From Desulfoprunum benzoelyticum (GTDB lineage Bacteria; Desulfobacterota; Desulfobulbia; Desulfobulbales; Desulfocapsaceae), in NCBI RefSeq assembly GCF_014201505.1, contig NZ_JACHEO010000011.1, forward strand, positions 1-64,000: a stretch of 64,000 bases of DNA, written 5' to 3'. How positions within the stretch are numbered: the stretch's first letter is position 1; each line of letters starts with the position of its first letter. The notes below the pieces were generated by a model, which did not search any database, was not told where the DNA came from, and saw nothing but the letters and a program-made list of their open reading frames with translations. A program made the translations under genes and the position numbers. This document shows, one piece after another, positions 10,326-20,206 of the stretch.

Positions 10326-10417
10326 TAAATACGGGAAAAGATGATGATGTCCTCGATACTGATCTCCCTGAAAAGTATGGGCATACAAATTTCTGAGTTT
10401 TTTTACAGGAAAGACGA

Positions 10418-11722
10418 ATGAGTGGATTGCAAAGGGCTGCCAATATACCCGAGTTACGTAAGCGGATTCTCTTTACCCTGATCATGCTTGCCGTTTACAG
10501 GGTTGGGGTTGAGATTCCAACTCCCGGGATTAACGGTGATGCACTGGCAGCCTTTTTCGAAAAGAATGGCGGGACGCTTTTCGGGATGTTCAACATGTTT
10601 TCCGGTGGTGCCTTGGAAAATTTTTCCATATTCGCACTGGGAATCATGCCCTATATCAGTGCATCGATTATTATTCAGCTTTTGACTGTTGTTGTTCCTC
10701 AGCTTGAAGCGTTGAAAAAAGAAGGTGAGTCAGGGCGTCGGAAAATCACCCAGTACACCCGTTACGGTACAGTACTGTTAAGTATAATACAGGGTATGTT
10801 CATAGCCGTCGGCCTTGAAGGCATGGCAGGCCCTGGAGGTGAGGCGATTGTTCTGCAGCCGGGTATTGAGTTTAAACTCATGACAATGCTGACTCTGACC
10901 TCAGGGACCGCTTTCATCATGTGGCTCGGGGAACAGATGACTGAGAGGGGAATTGGTAACGGCATTTCGCTGATCATTTTTGCTGGGATAGTGGCACGTG
11001 GACCGGCGGCTATTGTCAACTCTATCCAGCTTATCAAAGCTGGGGAGATCACCGTCTTCTTTGTGCCATTTCTGCTTGCATTCATGTTCATTATAATGGC
11101 GTTGGTAGTATTTTTCGAAACATCGCAGCGAAGGATCCCGATCCAGTATGCCAAAAGAGTTGTCGGGAAAAAAGTATATGGCGGTCAAAGTACGCACTTG
11201 CCGCTGAAAATTAATGTGTCTGGTGTAATACCTCCGATATTTGCATCTTCGATCATGATGTTTCCTGGCACAATAGGCCAGTTTGTTCAGGTTGAGTGGG
11301 TACAGAGAGCCTCGGCGATGATGAGCCCAGGTCACCCGATATACTATCTGCTTTATATTGTAATGATAGTATTTTTCTGCTTCTTCTATACTGCGGTGAC
11401 CTTCAAGCCTGATGACGTTGCTGAAAACCTCAAGAAGAACGGTGGGTTTGTGCCTGGTATCAGGCCAGGTAAAAAGACTGCAGAATTCATAGACAGAATC
11501 CTTACCCGTATCACCGTGGTTGGTGCTATCTATCTGAGTACAATTTGTGTGCTTCCTACTGTGCTGATTTCAAAATTTAACATTCCATTTTATTTCGGCG
11601 GCACGGCATTGCTCATTATTGTCGGGGTTGCAATTGATACTATTTCTCAGATTGAATCTCATCTTGTGATGAGAAATTACGAAGGATTCATGAAACAAGG
11701 TCGAATCCGTGGTAGGAAGTAA
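10418..11722 (+). CDS. secY: Protein translocase subunit SecY
   Basis: SecY is the inner-membrane channel through which SecA or the ribosome passes proteins. The 434-aa product has the ten hydrophobic segments expected, starting about residue 20, and the signature LGIMPYISASIIIQLLTVVVP (split about residues 75-95). The cytoplasmic loop has SQRRIPIQYAKRVVGKK before segment 7, which contacts SecA and ribosome. It sits after rplO and directly before map, 2 bp away. Confidence 0.98.
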   Translation: MSGLQRAANIPELRKRILFTLIMLAVYRVGVEIPTPGINGDALAAFFEKNGGTLFGMFNMFSGGALENFSIFALGIMPYISASIIIQLLTVVVPQLEALKKEGESGRRKITQYTRYGTVLLSIIQGMFIAVGLEGMAGPGGEAIVLQPGIEFKLMTMLTLTSGTAFIMWLGEQMTERGIGNGISLIIFAGIVARGPAAIVNSIQLIKAGEITVFFVPFLLAFMFIIMALVVFFETSQRRIPIQYAKRVVGKKVYGGQSTHLPLKINVSGVIPPIFASSIMMFPGTIGQFVQVEWVQRASAMMSPGHPIYYLLYIVMIVFFCFFYTAVTFKPDDVAENLKKNGGFVPGIRPGKKTAEFIDRILTRITVVGAIYLSTICVLPTVLISKFNIPFYFGGTALLIIVGVAIDTISQIESHLVMRNYEGFMKQGRIRGRK

Positions 11723-11724
11723 CT

Positions 11725-12510
11725 GTGTTTATGACAGACCATAACAGCGGCAAGTCCATCATTCTTAAAAATCATGATGAAATCATGATCATGCTCGATG
11801 CGAACCGAATTGTTGCAGAGACTTTGACGTTAGTGCAAGGGATGATTGCGCCAGGAGTGACAACCCTTGAACTTGATCGAGTTGCTGAAGATTTTTGTAA
11901 AAGTAAGAATGCCTCTCCAGCTTTCAAGGGGTATCGAGGTTTTCCAGGCAGCTTGTGTACATCTATAAATGAAGAGGTCGTGCATGGCATTCCTTCACGA
12001 AGGCGTAAGCTAAAAAAAGGTGATATCATCTCTGTAGATTTTGGTGTCAAGTACAAAGGTTACTATGGTGATTCGGCAATAACAGTGGCTGTTGGCAAAA
12101 TTGCCGAAAATGAAGAGAAACTCCTTCAAGCTACTGAAGAGTCGTTGGAGCGGGCCATCGAAAAGGCTGTCGTCGGAAACAGGGTTGCTGATATCTCAAT
12201 TGCCGTTCAGGAATATGTCGAAAAGCGTGGATTCTCTGTTGTCCGTCAGTTTGTTGGGCATGGTATCGGCACTGCCCTGCATGAAGGACCCGAAATACCC
12301 AATTTTCTTCAAGGAGAGCAATCACCAAGATTGGTGCCTGGAATGGTTATGGCGATCGAACCGATGGTTAACCTCGGAACATCAAAAGTGAAGGTTTTGC
12401 GCGATGGATGGACGGTTGTAACGGCAGATGGTAAACCGTCCGCACATTTTGAACATTCAGTGGCTGTGACTGAAGATGGGCCTATCGTGTTGAGTCGCAG
12501 GAATGACTAG
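11725..12510 (+). CDS. map: Methionine aminopeptidase, type I
   Basis: Removes the start methionine from nascent proteins in the cytosol. The five metal ligands are all in place: D105, D116, H179, E212 and E243 (numbering from GTG 11725). The family motifs GHGIGTALHEGP and MVMAIEPM surround the last ones. The start is uncertain: GTG 11725 lies 2 bp after secY, while an ATG two codons on (11731) is equally possible. No adk gene separates secY and map as it does in many bacteria. Confidence 0.97.
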   Translation: MFMTDHNSGKSIILKNHDEIMIMLDANRIVAETLTLVQGMIAPGVTTLELDRVAEDFCKSKNASPAFKGYRGFPGSLCTSINEEVVHGIPSRRRKLKKGDIISVDFGVKYKGYYGDSAITVAVGKIAENEEKLLQATEESLERAIEKAVVGNRVADISIAVQEYVEKRGFSVVRQFVGHGIGTALHEGPEIPNFLQGEQSPRLVPGMVMAIEPMVNLGTSKVKVLRDGWTVVTADGKPSAHFEHSVAVTEDGPIVLSRRND

Positions 12511-12590
12511 AATAAAAAACGCTTCTCTTTTGCAAGAAAATAGATTAATATCTCCTGTTTTCGAGAAAAAATTTATTTCCAGGAGAGTCC

Positions 12591-12827
12591 ATGGCTAAAG
12601 AAGAGGCTATAGAGGTCGAAGGTACTATTATTGAGCCACTGCCGAATGCGATGTTTCGTGTCGAATTGGACAATGGTCATAAAGTTCTTGCTCATATTTC
12701 TGGAAAGATGCGGATGCATTTTATTAAGATCCTGCCGGGTGACAGGGTTACTATCGAGCTCTCTCCTTATGATCTTACGAGAGGCAGGGTTACGTTCAGG
12801 GCAAAAAATGCCAAAAAGAAAAAATAG
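12591..12827 (+). CDS. infA: Translation initiation factor IF-1
   Basis: The 78-aa IF-1 has the S1/OB fold and blocks the A site during initiation. The sequence shows [20 protein letters not shown], the [17 protein letters not shown] core and [11 protein letters not shown] lysine-rich tail of about five residues extends it a little beyond the common 72. A CAGGAG site lies 8 bp before the ATG. It precedes rpmJ by 14 bp. Confidence 0.97.
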   Translation: MAKEEAIEVEGTIIEPLPNAMFRVELDNGHKVLAHISGKMRMHFIKILPGDRVTIELSPYDLTRGRVTFRAKNAKKKK

Positions 12828-12841
12828 AGAGTCTGAATGTT

Positions 12842-12955
12842 ATGAAAGTACGTTCATCTGTTAAAAAAATTTGTAGTGACTGTAAAATATTCAAACGAAA
12901 CGGTATAGTTCGTGTTTCCTGTAAGGTTAAGAAACATAAACAGAAGCAGGGATAA
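12842..12955 (+). CDS. rpmJ: 50S ribosomal protein L36
   Basis: A 37-aa protein reading [20 protein letters not shown] at the start and ending KKHKQKQG. The zinc ligands C11, C14, C27 and H32 are intact, so this is the zinc-binding form. GAGAGTCTGAATGTT upstream holds a weak ribosome site. It is in its usual place between infA and rpsM. Confidence 0.96.
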   Translation: MKVRSSVKKICSDCKIFKRNGIVRVSCKVKKHKQKQG

Positions 12956-13002
12956 TCGGAATTTGCTATATAGTTTTTCTGCATCTTTTAAGGAGATAGA
13001 CA

Positions 13003-13371
13003 TTGGCTCGTATAGCTGGAATTGACCTTCCAAAAAACAAACACATTGATCGTGCATTGACGTACATCCATGGTATTGGTTTAGCCTCTGCGAGGACTAT
13101 TCTCGATAAAGTTGACCTTCCCTACTCGATGAACAGTGATGATCTGGATGCAGAAGATGTCAATCGCATCCGTAAGGTCATCGAGGACGAGTTTGTTGTC
13201 GAAGGTGACCTTCGTCGAGAAGTTTCGATGGATATAAAGAGGCTCACTGATCTTGGTTGCTACAGAGGGCGAAGACACAGGGCTGGGTTGCCGTGCCGTG
13301 GACAAAGAACTAAAACCAATGCCAGGACCAGAAAAGGTCCCCGCCGCGGTGCTGCAGCTCGCCGAAAATAA
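13003..13371 (+). CDS. rpsM: 30S ribosomal protein S13 (TTG start)
   Basis: The 122-aa S13 forms intersubunit bridges and contacts P-site t[24 protein letters not shown] and [20 protein letters not shown] (about residues 86-105) are signatures. AAGGAGA lies 8 bp before TTG 13003, the only start that gives the ARIAGID N-terminus. First gene of the classic alpha operon. Confidence 0.97.
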   Translation: MARIAGIDLPKNKHIDRALTYIHGIGLASARTILDKVDLPYSMNSDDLDAEDVNRIRKVIEDEFVVEGDLRREVSMDIKRLTDLGCYRGRRHRAGLPCRGQRTKTNARTRKGPRRGAAARRK

Positions 13372-13392
13372 TAACAATCGGATGGTATAACA

Positions 13393-13791
13393 ATGGCAGG
13401 AGCAAAACGTGCTGAGGCACGAGTGAAAAAAAAGGTAAAGAAAAATATCCCTGAGGGCGTAGTGTTCATCTACTCTACGTTCAATAATACAATCGTTACA
13501 ATATCAGATAAACTTGGTAACGTTATATCTTGGTGCAGCGCAGGAGTGCTTGGGTTTAAAGGGTCAAGAAAGAGTACCCCTTTTGCTGCACAGAACGCCG
13601 TTGCGGATGCTGCAAAAAAAGCGTCTGATTTCGGAATGCGAAAAGTTGAAGTAAAAGTGAAAGGTCCCGGGCCAGGAAGAGAAGCAGCACTTCGCGCACT
13701 TGTCAATACTGGATTTGAAGTAAGTCGTATTTACGACGTGACTCCAGTTCCGCACAACGGATGCAAACCTCCCAAGCGCCGACGTGTTTGA
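13393..13791 (+). CDS. rpsK: 30S ribosomal protein S11
   Basis: The 132-aa S11 lies on the 30S platform near the Shine-Dalgarno helix. [21 protein letters not shown] and the C-terminal [18 protein letters not shown] are diagnostic. It follows rpsM by 21 bp. Confidence 0.98.
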   Translation: MAGAKRAEARVKKKVKKNIPEGVVFIYSTFNNTIVTISDKLGNVISWCSAGVLGFKGSRKSTPFAAQNAVADAAKKASDFGMRKVEVKVKGPGPGREAALRALVNTGFEVSRIYDVTPVPHNGCKPPKRRRV

Positions 13792-13836
13792 TCGGGACTT
13801 AGTTCATACGGAATATTACATTAATGGAGGCCAAAA

Positions 13837-14466
13837 TTGGCTAGAAATATAGGCCCAGCATGCCGGATTTGCAGGCGTGAAAATTTGAAACTGTACCTTA
13901 AAGGTGACAGGTGCTACTCAGACAAATGTGCCTTTGAGAGGAGAGCATTTGGACCAGGGCAGCATGGTCAGTCAAAATTCAAGAAGCTTTCCGATTATGC
14001 TGTGCAGTTGCGTGAAAAACAGAAGGTAAAAAGCATGTACGGCATGGTCGAAGGCCAATTTCGCCTGACCTTTGATCGTGCTGAACGCCAGAAAGGCGTT
14101 ACCGGTGAAAACCTTCTGGTGTTGCTAGAAAGAAGACTTGATAGCGCAATTTTCAGACTTGGTATGGCATCATCAAGGAATCAGGCCAGGCAGCTGGTAC
14201 GACATAAGCATGTTCTCGTCAACGGCAGAAAAGTCAATATTCCTTCATTTTTAGTTTCAGTAGGTGACGAAATAACTTTAAAGGAAAAAAGCAGGACTAA
14301 CAGCCTTATTGTCGAAAATCTTGAGGCTGTAGCGAGGAGAGGGGTGCCTAGCTGGCTCGAGCTTGATAAAGATAATGTCAAGGCCAAGGTCAAAACTCTT
14401 CCTAATCGTGAAGAGTTGACACTGCCTATACAGGAACATCTGATCGTCGAACTGTATTCTAAATAA
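13837..14466 (+). CDS. rpsD: 30S ribosomal protein S4, zinc-binding form (TTG start)
   Basis: The 209-aa S4 nucleates 30S assembly and in many bacteria represses the alpha operon. The N-terminal zinc cluster C9, C12, C26, C31 is intact. The S4 RNA-binding domain lies around [20 protein letters not shown] (about residues 94-113). A GGAGG site precedes TTG 13837. Confidence 0.98.
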   Translation: MARNIGPACRICRRENLKLYLKGDRCYSDKCAFERRAFGPGQHGQSKFKKLSDYAVQLREKQKVKSMYGMVEGQFRLTFDRAERQKGVTGENLLVLLERRLDSAIFRLGMASSRNQARQLVRHKHVLVNGRKVNIPSFLVSVGDEITLKEKSRTNSLIVENLEAVARRGVPSWLELDKDNVKAKVKTLPNREELTLPIQEHLIVELYSK

Positions 14467-14606
14467 CAAAGTGACAGGGGCTTTTTCTAAGCCTGAAAAT
14501 GCTCGCTGAAACTTTTTCTCCTCGACCACGAGAAACAGGTGTACTTACTGTTTCTCGTGATTTTTACATTTTATTCTTCGGAAATACAGCGCAAGAAGGG
14601 AAATAT

Positions 14607-15650
14607 ATGACCCAGGCCACCGACGAAAAACTTCCATTTTACCGGAATTGGCATGAGCTGATAAAGCCTGAAAAGCTTGAGGTTGACAAGTCTAAACATT
14701 CTGAGACGTATGGAAAATTTATATGTCAACCACTCGAAAGAGGATTTGCATCCACCATCGGTAACTCTCTGAGAAGAATTCTGCTTTCATCTATCCAGGG
14801 CGCGGCGATAACAACGGTGAAAATCGAAGGCGCGCTGCACGAGTTTACCTCCATGAAGGATGTGATGGAGGATGTTAGTGAGATAATACTGAATATCAAA
14901 CAGATACGAATCAAGTTGAATACACTTGAGTCGCTGAAGGTACACATCGAAAAGACCGGCCCGGGAAAAGTGGTTGCTGGAGATATAACGGGATCCAGTG
15001 CTGTCGAAATAATGAACCCTGATCAGATTATATGTACTGTCACTGGGGATACCACCTTCCAGGCCGAATTGACTGTTGAATGGGGGAAGGGGTATCAGCC
15101 CGCTGAAAAACAGGAAAAAGAGAATCTGGCAGTTGGGCAGATTCCAATTGATGCCATATTCACCCCTGTAAAAAAGATCCAGTACGTCGTTTCTCAGGCA
15201 AGGGTCGGTCATCAGACCGATTACGACAAATTGACTCTTGAGGTAGAAACTGATGGCAGCGTTCGTCCTGAGAATGCGCTGGCTTATGCGGCGAAGATCC
15301 TTAAAGACCAGTTGACCATATTTATCAACTTTGATGAAGACAAGGCGGAACCCGATGTCAATGTCATTGCTGGCCCGCCGGTGCCGTTAAATCCTTATCT
15401 TGATAAACCGGTTGAAGACCTTGAGCTTTCTGTACGATCGGCAAATTGCCTGAAAAATGCTGAAATTAATTTTATCGGTGATCTGGCTCAGAAAACTGAT
15501 CAGGAAATGCTCAAAACGAAGAATTTTGGAAGAAAGTCCCTTAATGAGATCAAGGCCTTACTTGCAGAAATGGACTTGACTCTGGGGATGAAATTCGAGA
15601 ACTGGTCTCCACCTCCAGTGCGTGAAAAGAAAGAGGATCAGGGGCAATAA
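14607..15650 (+). CDS. rpoA: RNA polymerase subunit alpha
   Basis: The 347-aa alpha subunit dimerises to start RNA polymerase assembly. The N-terminal domain has RGFASTIGNSLRRILLSSI (about residues 43-61). The C-terminal domain, which binds UP elements and activators, has LELSVRSANCLKNA and the helix-hairpin-helix segment FGRKSLNEI. An in-frame ATG lies at 14499, but ATG 14607 has a GAAGG site and matches the family N-terminus, leaving a 140-bp gap after rpsD. Confidence 0.97.
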   Translation: MTQATDEKLPFYRNWHELIKPEKLEVDKSKHSETYGKFICQPLERGFASTIGNSLRRILLSSIQGAAITTVKIEGALHEFTSMKDVMEDVSEIILNIKQIRIKLNTLESLKVHIEKTGPGKVVAGDITGSSAVEIMNPDQIICTVTGDTTFQAELTVEWGKGYQPAEKQEKENLAVGQIPIDAIFTPVKKIQYVVSQARVGHQTDYDKLTLEVETDGSVRPENALAYAAKILKDQLTIFINFDEDKAEPDVNVIAGPPVPLNPYLDKPVEDLELSVRSANCLKNAEINFIGDLAQKTDQEMLKTKNFGRKSLNEIKALLAEMDLTLGMKFENWSPPPVREKKEDQGQ

Positions 15651-15729
15651 GTCTCCTATCTCAGAATATTTCATTTAATTAGTCAATTACTCCTGGTTAA
15701 ATCCTGGAAAGTAACCGAAGGAAAGAAAA

Positions 15730-16119
15730 ATGAGACATAATAACTCGGGAAGAAAACTCGGACGGACCAGTTCGCATCGAGAGGCCATGTTTAGAAATAT
15801 GGTCACCTCGCTGTTTGAGCATGAGCGCATCACGACCACCAAAGAAAAAGCCAAAGAATTGCGCCCCATAGCTGAAAAGATGATCACCCTTGCCAAACGT
15901 GGAGATCAACATGCGCGAAGGCAGGCCCTTGGGTTCATTCGCAGTAAAGGTGTTGTGGAAAAGCTTTTCACAACTATCCAGTCGCAATTCGCCGATCGTG
16001 CAGGTGGCTATACACGGATTCTCTTGACCGGAGTGCGACAAGGTGACGCTGCGCAAATGGCGATTATCGAACTTGTTGGTTATCAGGAAAAAACTGAGAA
16101 GGTTGATAAAGAAAATTAG
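15730..16119 (+). CDS. rplQ: 50S ribosomal protein L17
   Basis: The 129-aa L17 lies near the tunnel exit. [20 protein letters not shown] and the Arg-rich [19 protein letters not shown] are typical. It closes the ribosomal run; a strong terminator follows at 16145. Confidence 0.98.
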   Translation: MRHNNSGRKLGRTSSHREAMFRNMVTSLFEHERITTTKEKAKELRPIAEKMITLAKRGDQHARRQALGFIRSKGVVEKLFTTIQSQFADRAGGYTRILLTGVRQGDAAQMAIIELVGYQEKTEKVDKEN

Positions 16120-16144
16120 TTTATTTAATCTCTCTCAGAGAGAC

Positions 16145-16182
16145 AAGGCTGCCTGAATACTCGTTCAGTCAGCCTTTTTTTT
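16145..16182 (+). terminator. Rho-independent terminator after rplQ
   Basis: A hairpin AAGGCTG...CAGCCTT, with an inner CTGAA/TTCAG stem, is followed by a run of eight T. It ends the alpha operon 26 bp after the rplQ stop and insulates it from the next gene. Confidence 0.9.
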
Positions 16183-16208
16183 ATTGATTTCCCCTGTTGT
16201 GGACTCAA

Positions 16209-16973
16209 ATGGCCGACCCGAAATTGTTTCCTGATGGAATGCAGCCTCTTTGCGAAAACCGATTTACATTTTCCTGTTTTCCCGGCATTCAGTGTTTTAC
16301 GAAATGCTGCAAGAATGTCGATATGATACTATATCCATATGATATAATTCGATTAAAAACCGTACTGCAGATTGAATCATCAGGTTTTCTACAAAAGTAT
16401 ACTCGGGTGGTTCAAGGCGATAATCATTATTTTCCCACTGTTATGCTTCAGGTCAATGATGATCCTGATAGAGCTTGTCCATTTTTGTCATCCAGTGGTT
16501 GTACCGTGTATCATGATCGGCCTTCGGCATGCCGTATGTATCCACTTGAACGCGCGGTGGACAGGAGGCCTGACAAGCGAGGCGTCAAGGAATACTACTT
16601 TCTCGTTAAACATCCTTATTGTCTCGGACATCGAGAGGATAAAACCTTTTCAGTTCTGGAGTGGATTCGAGATCAGCGCCTTCACGATTATAATGTCATG
16701 AATGAGCTTTGGACCGAGATCGATACAATCTTTTTTAGCAATCCATGGCAGGGTGAAGATATTGCCGGAATGAGACAGCAACTCGCGTTCATGGTTTGCT
16801 ATGACATCGATCGTTTTCGTAAAATGGTCGAGGAAAAAAAAGTAGTCGAGCAGTTTATGATCTCCAAGGAAACCAGGAAAAATATTGCTGGAAATGATGT
16901 TGAACTGATGAAATTCGGATTCGAATGGTTGAAGCATTTCCTTACAGGCCGATCGTCTCTCATTAAACGGTAG
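16209..16973 (+). CDS. YkgJ-family cysteine-cluster protein
   Basis: A 254-aa protein with the pattern of the YkgJ/Fe-S oxidoreductase-like cysteine cluster: FSCFPGIQCFTKCCKN near the N-terminus, then ACPFLSSSGCTVYHDRPSACRMYP about 65 residues later, and an isolated cysteine in HPYCLGH. The family is thought to bind zinc or an iron-sulfur cluster; no reaction is known. ATG 16209 is preferred to TTG 16197 because it starts the protein cleanly with MADPKLF. It sits alone between the alpha operon and rpsB, after a terminator. Confidence 0.8.
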   Translation: MADPKLFPDGMQPLCENRFTFSCFPGIQCFTKCCKNVDMILYPYDIIRLKTVLQIESSGFLQKYTRVVQGDNHYFPTVMLQVNDDPDRACPFLSSSGCTVYHDRPSACRMYPLERAVDRRPDKRGVKEYYFLVKHPYCLGHREDKTFSVLEWIRDQRLHDYNVMNELWTEIDTIFFSNPWQGEDIAGMRQQLAFMVCYDIDRFRKMVEEKKVVEQFMISKETRKNIAGNDVELMKFGFEWLKHFLTGRSSLIKR

Positions 16974-17190
16974 AATTTATTATATAATAAACTGAAATTG
17001 AGGAGTTGCCATCCACTGCACCGTATGGTATAAAACGGGGTTGTTTTTTGGATGGTTTTTTGATCGTTTGTTTTTTTAACACACATCTTCGTGACAAGTA
17101 CTGGTGTCATCGCGGTAAGAGCAAAATCGATACGGTCTTTCTGCGCTGATCATGAGAAGATGGAGGCCAAACCAGGAAAATGGAGGAATA

Positions 17191-17970
17191 ATGGCTAGTG
17201 CGACAGTAAGAGACATGCTGCAGGCAGGACTTCACTTCGGGCATCAGACCAGACGCTGGAATCCGAAGATGAAGCCCTATATTTATGGGCCACGAAACGG
17301 CATCTATATCATCAACCTTGATCTGACAAAAAAGCTTTTTGATAAAGCCTGCAATTTTGTATCTCAGGAAGTCAAAAAAGGTGGAACAATCCTTTTTGTC
17401 GGTACCAAGCGCCAAGCACAGTCGATTATCAGTGAAGAAGCGCAACGGTGCGGAATGTTTTATGTGGATCATCGTTGGCTTGGTGGAATGTTGACCAACT
17501 TCCAAACAATCAAACGCAGTGTCGAGCGTTTAAAAGCCATCGAGTCAATGCAGGCGGATGGCTCTATCAATAGATTTCCCAAAAAAGAGATTCTGCTCAT
17601 GGAGAAGGAGCGGATCAAGTTGGAACGTAACGTTGGCGGGATCAAAGACATGAGGAATCTGCCGAGCGTTATCTTCGTAATTGATCCACGGAAAGAATCA
17701 ATTGCCATTACAGAGGCAAAAAAACTGAATATTCCGGTTGTTGCAGTTGCAGACACAAACTGCGATCCGGATGGGATCGATTATCTCATCCCCGGAAATG
17801 ACGATGCCATACGCTCAATCAAGCTTGTCAGTTCGTATGTCGCTGAGGCAATCCTTCGCGGCCAGGCCGAGCGCGAAGGAGATAATGCCTCAGAGGAGGC
17901 TCTGGCGGCAGCCGTCAATGCTAGTGGGGTTGATTTCATCGAAGAGAACGCCGCCTCGGATGAACAGTGA
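17191..17970 (+). CDS. rpsB: 30S ribosomal protein S2
   Basis: The 259-aa S2 binds S1 and the 30S body. The start ATG 17191 follows GGAGG; an upstream in-frame ATG at 17152 would add unrelated residues. [18 protein letters not shown] and the [14 protein letters not shown] segment (about residues 168-181) are diagnostic. The C-terminal about 30 residues are acidic and variable. First gene of the rpsB-tsf-pyrH-frr group. Confidence 0.97.
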   Translation: MASATVRDMLQAGLHFGHQTRRWNPKMKPYIYGPRNGIYIINLDLTKKLFDKACNFVSQEVKKGGTILFVGTKRQAQSIISEEAQRCGMFYVDHRWLGGMLTNFQTIKRSVERLKAIESMQADGSINRFPKKEILLMEKERIKLERNVGGIKDMRNLPSVIFVIDPRKESIAITEAKKLNIPVVAVADTNCDPDGIDYLIPGNDDAIRSIKLVSSYVAEAILRGQAEREGDNASEEALAAAVNASGVDFIEENAASDEQ

Positions 17971-18018
17971 TCAACAATCTCTCCTCAACGGGAGAACCGC
18001 TGAAGTTCTGATATAAAT

Positions 18019-18050
18019 AAAAAGGGGCGTCCTGTGACAGCCCCTTTTTA
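18019..18050 (+). terminator. Terminator or attenuator between rpsB and tsf
   Basis: The stem AAAGGGGC/GCCCCTTT with a 12-base loop and a TTTTTA tail lies 49 bp after rpsB. Many bacteria partly end transcription here so that S2 and EF-Ts are made in different amounts. Confidence 0.85.
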
Positions 18051-18150
18051 TTGTCTGGTAGAAAGGATTTTTCTACTCATACTCGTTTCTACAGTGAAAA
18101 AGAATCGAAAACGTTAAGACGCAAATGCGTTGCTATTGAGGAGGTTTGCA

Positions 18151-18747
18151 ATGAACATAACAAGCCAGATGGTGAAGGATCTGCGCGATAAGACCGCGGC
18201 AGGTATGATGGATTGCAAGAAGGCGCTGACCGAGACGAATGGCGATATGGAGAAGGCTGTCGACCTGCTCCGCCAGAAAGGACTTGCTGTGGCTGCGAAA
18301 AGGGCGGGTCGAGCGACGAGCGAGGGCGTCATTGAGACGTATATTCATGCGGGAGGGAAACTCGGTGTCATGGTAGAGCTTGGCTGTGAGACCGATTTCG
18401 TCGCCAAGACTGATGCATTCCGAGAATTTGCCCGTGATGTGGCCATGCATATTGCGGCCACCAATCCGGTTTCGATTTCCCGCGATGAGGTGCCTGAATC
18501 GGTCCTGACCCGGGAAAAGGATATCTATATTCAACAGGCTATGGATTCAGGAAAGCCAGCTAATATTGCAGAGAAAATGGTAGAAGGCAAGATTGAAAAA
18601 TTCCTGGCCGAAGTCTGTCTCCTTGAGCAGAAGTATGTCAAGAATCCTGATCTCAGTATTCAGGATCTGCTCAATGAAGTTGTCGGCAAGATGGGAGAGA
18701 ATATTTCGATCAAGCGCTTTGCTCGTTTTCAGGTAGGTGTCGAGTAA
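18151..18747 (+). CDS. tsf: Elongation factor Ts
   Basis: EF-Ts swaps GDP for GTP on EF-Tu. The N-terminal UBA-like domain has VKDLRDKTAAGMMDCKKAL and the core has the EF-Tu contact GCETDFVAKTDAF. At 198 aa it is the short form that lacks the second core repeat. ATG 18151 follows GAGGAGG by 5 bases; the ATG-like start 18130 upstream is not needed. Confidence 0.96.
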   Translation: MNITSQMVKDLRDKTAAGMMDCKKALTETNGDMEKAVDLLRQKGLAVAAKRAGRATSEGVIETYIHAGGKLGVMVELGCETDFVAKTDAFREFARDVAMHIAATNPVSISRDEVPESVLTREKDIYIQQAMDSGKPANIAEKMVEGKIEKFLAEVCLLEQKYVKNPDLSIQDLLNEVVGKMGENISIKRFARFQVGVE

Positions 18748-18834
18748 TCTCCTTCGTCCGTCGTTTGATGTACATTTCTCGAAGCACTCTCTGATTGTTC
18801 TGGGAGAAGATGCACAACAGCCAAGGAGCTCCGC

Positions 18835-19572
18835 ATGCCGTTACAGTATAAAAGGATTATGCTGAAGTTGAGCGGTGAGGCCTTGATGGGTGATGATGCT
18901 TTCGGCATTAACACCTCGGTCCTTGAATTCGTCGCGGCTGAAGTTAAAGAGATCGTCAGGATGGGGGTTGAGCCTGGGCTTGTCATCGGCGCCGGTAACA
19001 TCTTTCGAGGTGTTGCCGGGGCCAGTAAAGGCATGGACAGAACAACTGCCGACAATATGGGAATGCTCGCCACTGTCATGAACAGTCTGGCGATGCAGGA
19101 CGCTCTTGAACGTATGGATGTTATCACCCGGGTCATGTCGGCGATCCCCATGCAATCCGTTTGTGAGCCGTACATCCGGAGAAGGGCTACCCGGCATCTT
19201 GAAAAAGGCAGGGTTGTCATCTTTGCAGCTGGTACCGGAAACCCATATTTCACTACCGATTCTGCCGGTGTGCTGCGAGCCCTCGAGATCGATGCCGATA
19301 TCATCATCAAGGCGACGAAGGTGGATGGAGTTTATGACAAAGATCCCGTCCGTGAGCCTGATGCGATCAAATATGACCATCTCACCTATTCAGAGGTCCT
19401 CGGAAGAGGTCTTACGGTCATGGATGCCGCTGGAATCGCGCTGGCGATGGACGACGATAAACCCATCATGGTCCTGAACATGAATGTCCCTGGAAATATT
19501 CGGAAGGCCGTTTGCGGCGAAATGGTCGGGACCTTGATCAGTTCACGAAAATCTCCGAATATCCCGAGGTAA
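18835..19572 (+). CDS. pyrH: UMP kinase
   Basis: The 245-aa bacterial UMP kinase phosphorylates UMP with ATP in pyrimidine nucleotide synthesis. It is an amino-acid-kinase fold hexamer, regulated by GTP and UTP in known cases. The opening [13 protein letters not shown] and GAGNIFRGV (about residues 56-64) form the phosphate-binding loops; [16 protein letters not shown] and [10 protein letters not shown] are also conserved. It lies between tsf and frr. Confidence 0.98.
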   Translation: MPLQYKRIMLKLSGEALMGDDAFGINTSVLEFVAAEVKEIVRMGVEPGLVIGAGNIFRGVAGASKGMDRTTADNMGMLATVMNSLAMQDALERMDVITRVMSAIPMQSVCEPYIRRRATRHLEKGRVVIFAAGTGNPYFTTDSAGVLRALEIDADIIIKATKVDGVYDKDPVREPDAIKYDHLTYSEVLGRGLTVMDAAGIALAMDDDKPIMVLNMNVPGNIRKAVCGEMVGTLISSRKSPNIPR

Positions 19573-19584
19573 GAGGAGGGCGGT

Positions 19585-20139
19585 ATGCACGAAGTAATTT
19601 TTGAAATGTCCGAGAAGATGGAAAAGAGTGTCGAGGCCCTCAAGTCCGAGTTGTCCAAGGTTCGTACCGGACGCGCCTCTCTTGGACTTCTCGACGGTAT
19701 CACCGTAGCGGTCTATGGCAGTCATATGCCCTTGAATCAAGTTGGTTCCTTGACGATTCCGGAAAGCAGGAGCATTGCCATTCAACCATGGGATCCGCAG
19801 ACCCTCCCGGCGATCGAAAAGGCGATTCTCAAATCGGATATCGGTCTCACCCCCGCAAGTGACGGCAAAGTCATCCGGCTGAATATTCCACAGTTGACTG
19901 AAGAGCGTCGCAAGGAGATCGTCAAGCAGGTCAAAAAGGTAGCCGAAGAATACCGTGTCGCCGTGCGCAATATTCGCCGGGATACTCTCGATACCCTGAA
20001 GAAGTTAAAGAAGGACAAGGAAATCTCAGAGGACGACTTTTTCAAACTGCAGGACGAGGCTCAGCACGAAACGGATAGCACCATCAAGAAGATCGACGAG
20101 GTCACCGCCTCAAAAGAAAAGGAAGTTATGGAGGTCTGA
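19585..20139 (+). CDS. frr: Ribosome recycling factor
   Basis: The 184-aa RRF splits post-termination ribosomes with EF-G. The SLSKVRTGRASLGLLDGI-like segment (about residues 26-43), the IPQLTEERRKEIVKQVKK helix and the terminal helices match the family. It starts 12 bp after pyrH with an AGAGGAGG site, so the two are cotranscribed. Confidence 0.98.
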   Translation: MHEVIFEMSEKMEKSVEALKSELSKVRTGRASLGLLDGITVAVYGSHMPLNQVGSLTIPESRSIAIQPWDPQTLPAIEKAILKSDIGLTPASDGKVIRLNIPQLTEERRKEIVKQVKKVAEEYRVAVRNIRRDTLDTLKKLKKDKEISEDDFFKLQDEAQHETDSTIKKIDEVTASKEKEVMEV

Positions 20140-20206
20140 TTGTTCAGACGATTCCAGCCTTTGGAACCTGTCCGGTTCCACTACCTGGCGGGGTACGAAC
20201 ATTTCT

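Noticed and set aside
1..16119. rRNA genes
   Set aside because: None are present; the region is wholly ribosomal-protein coding.
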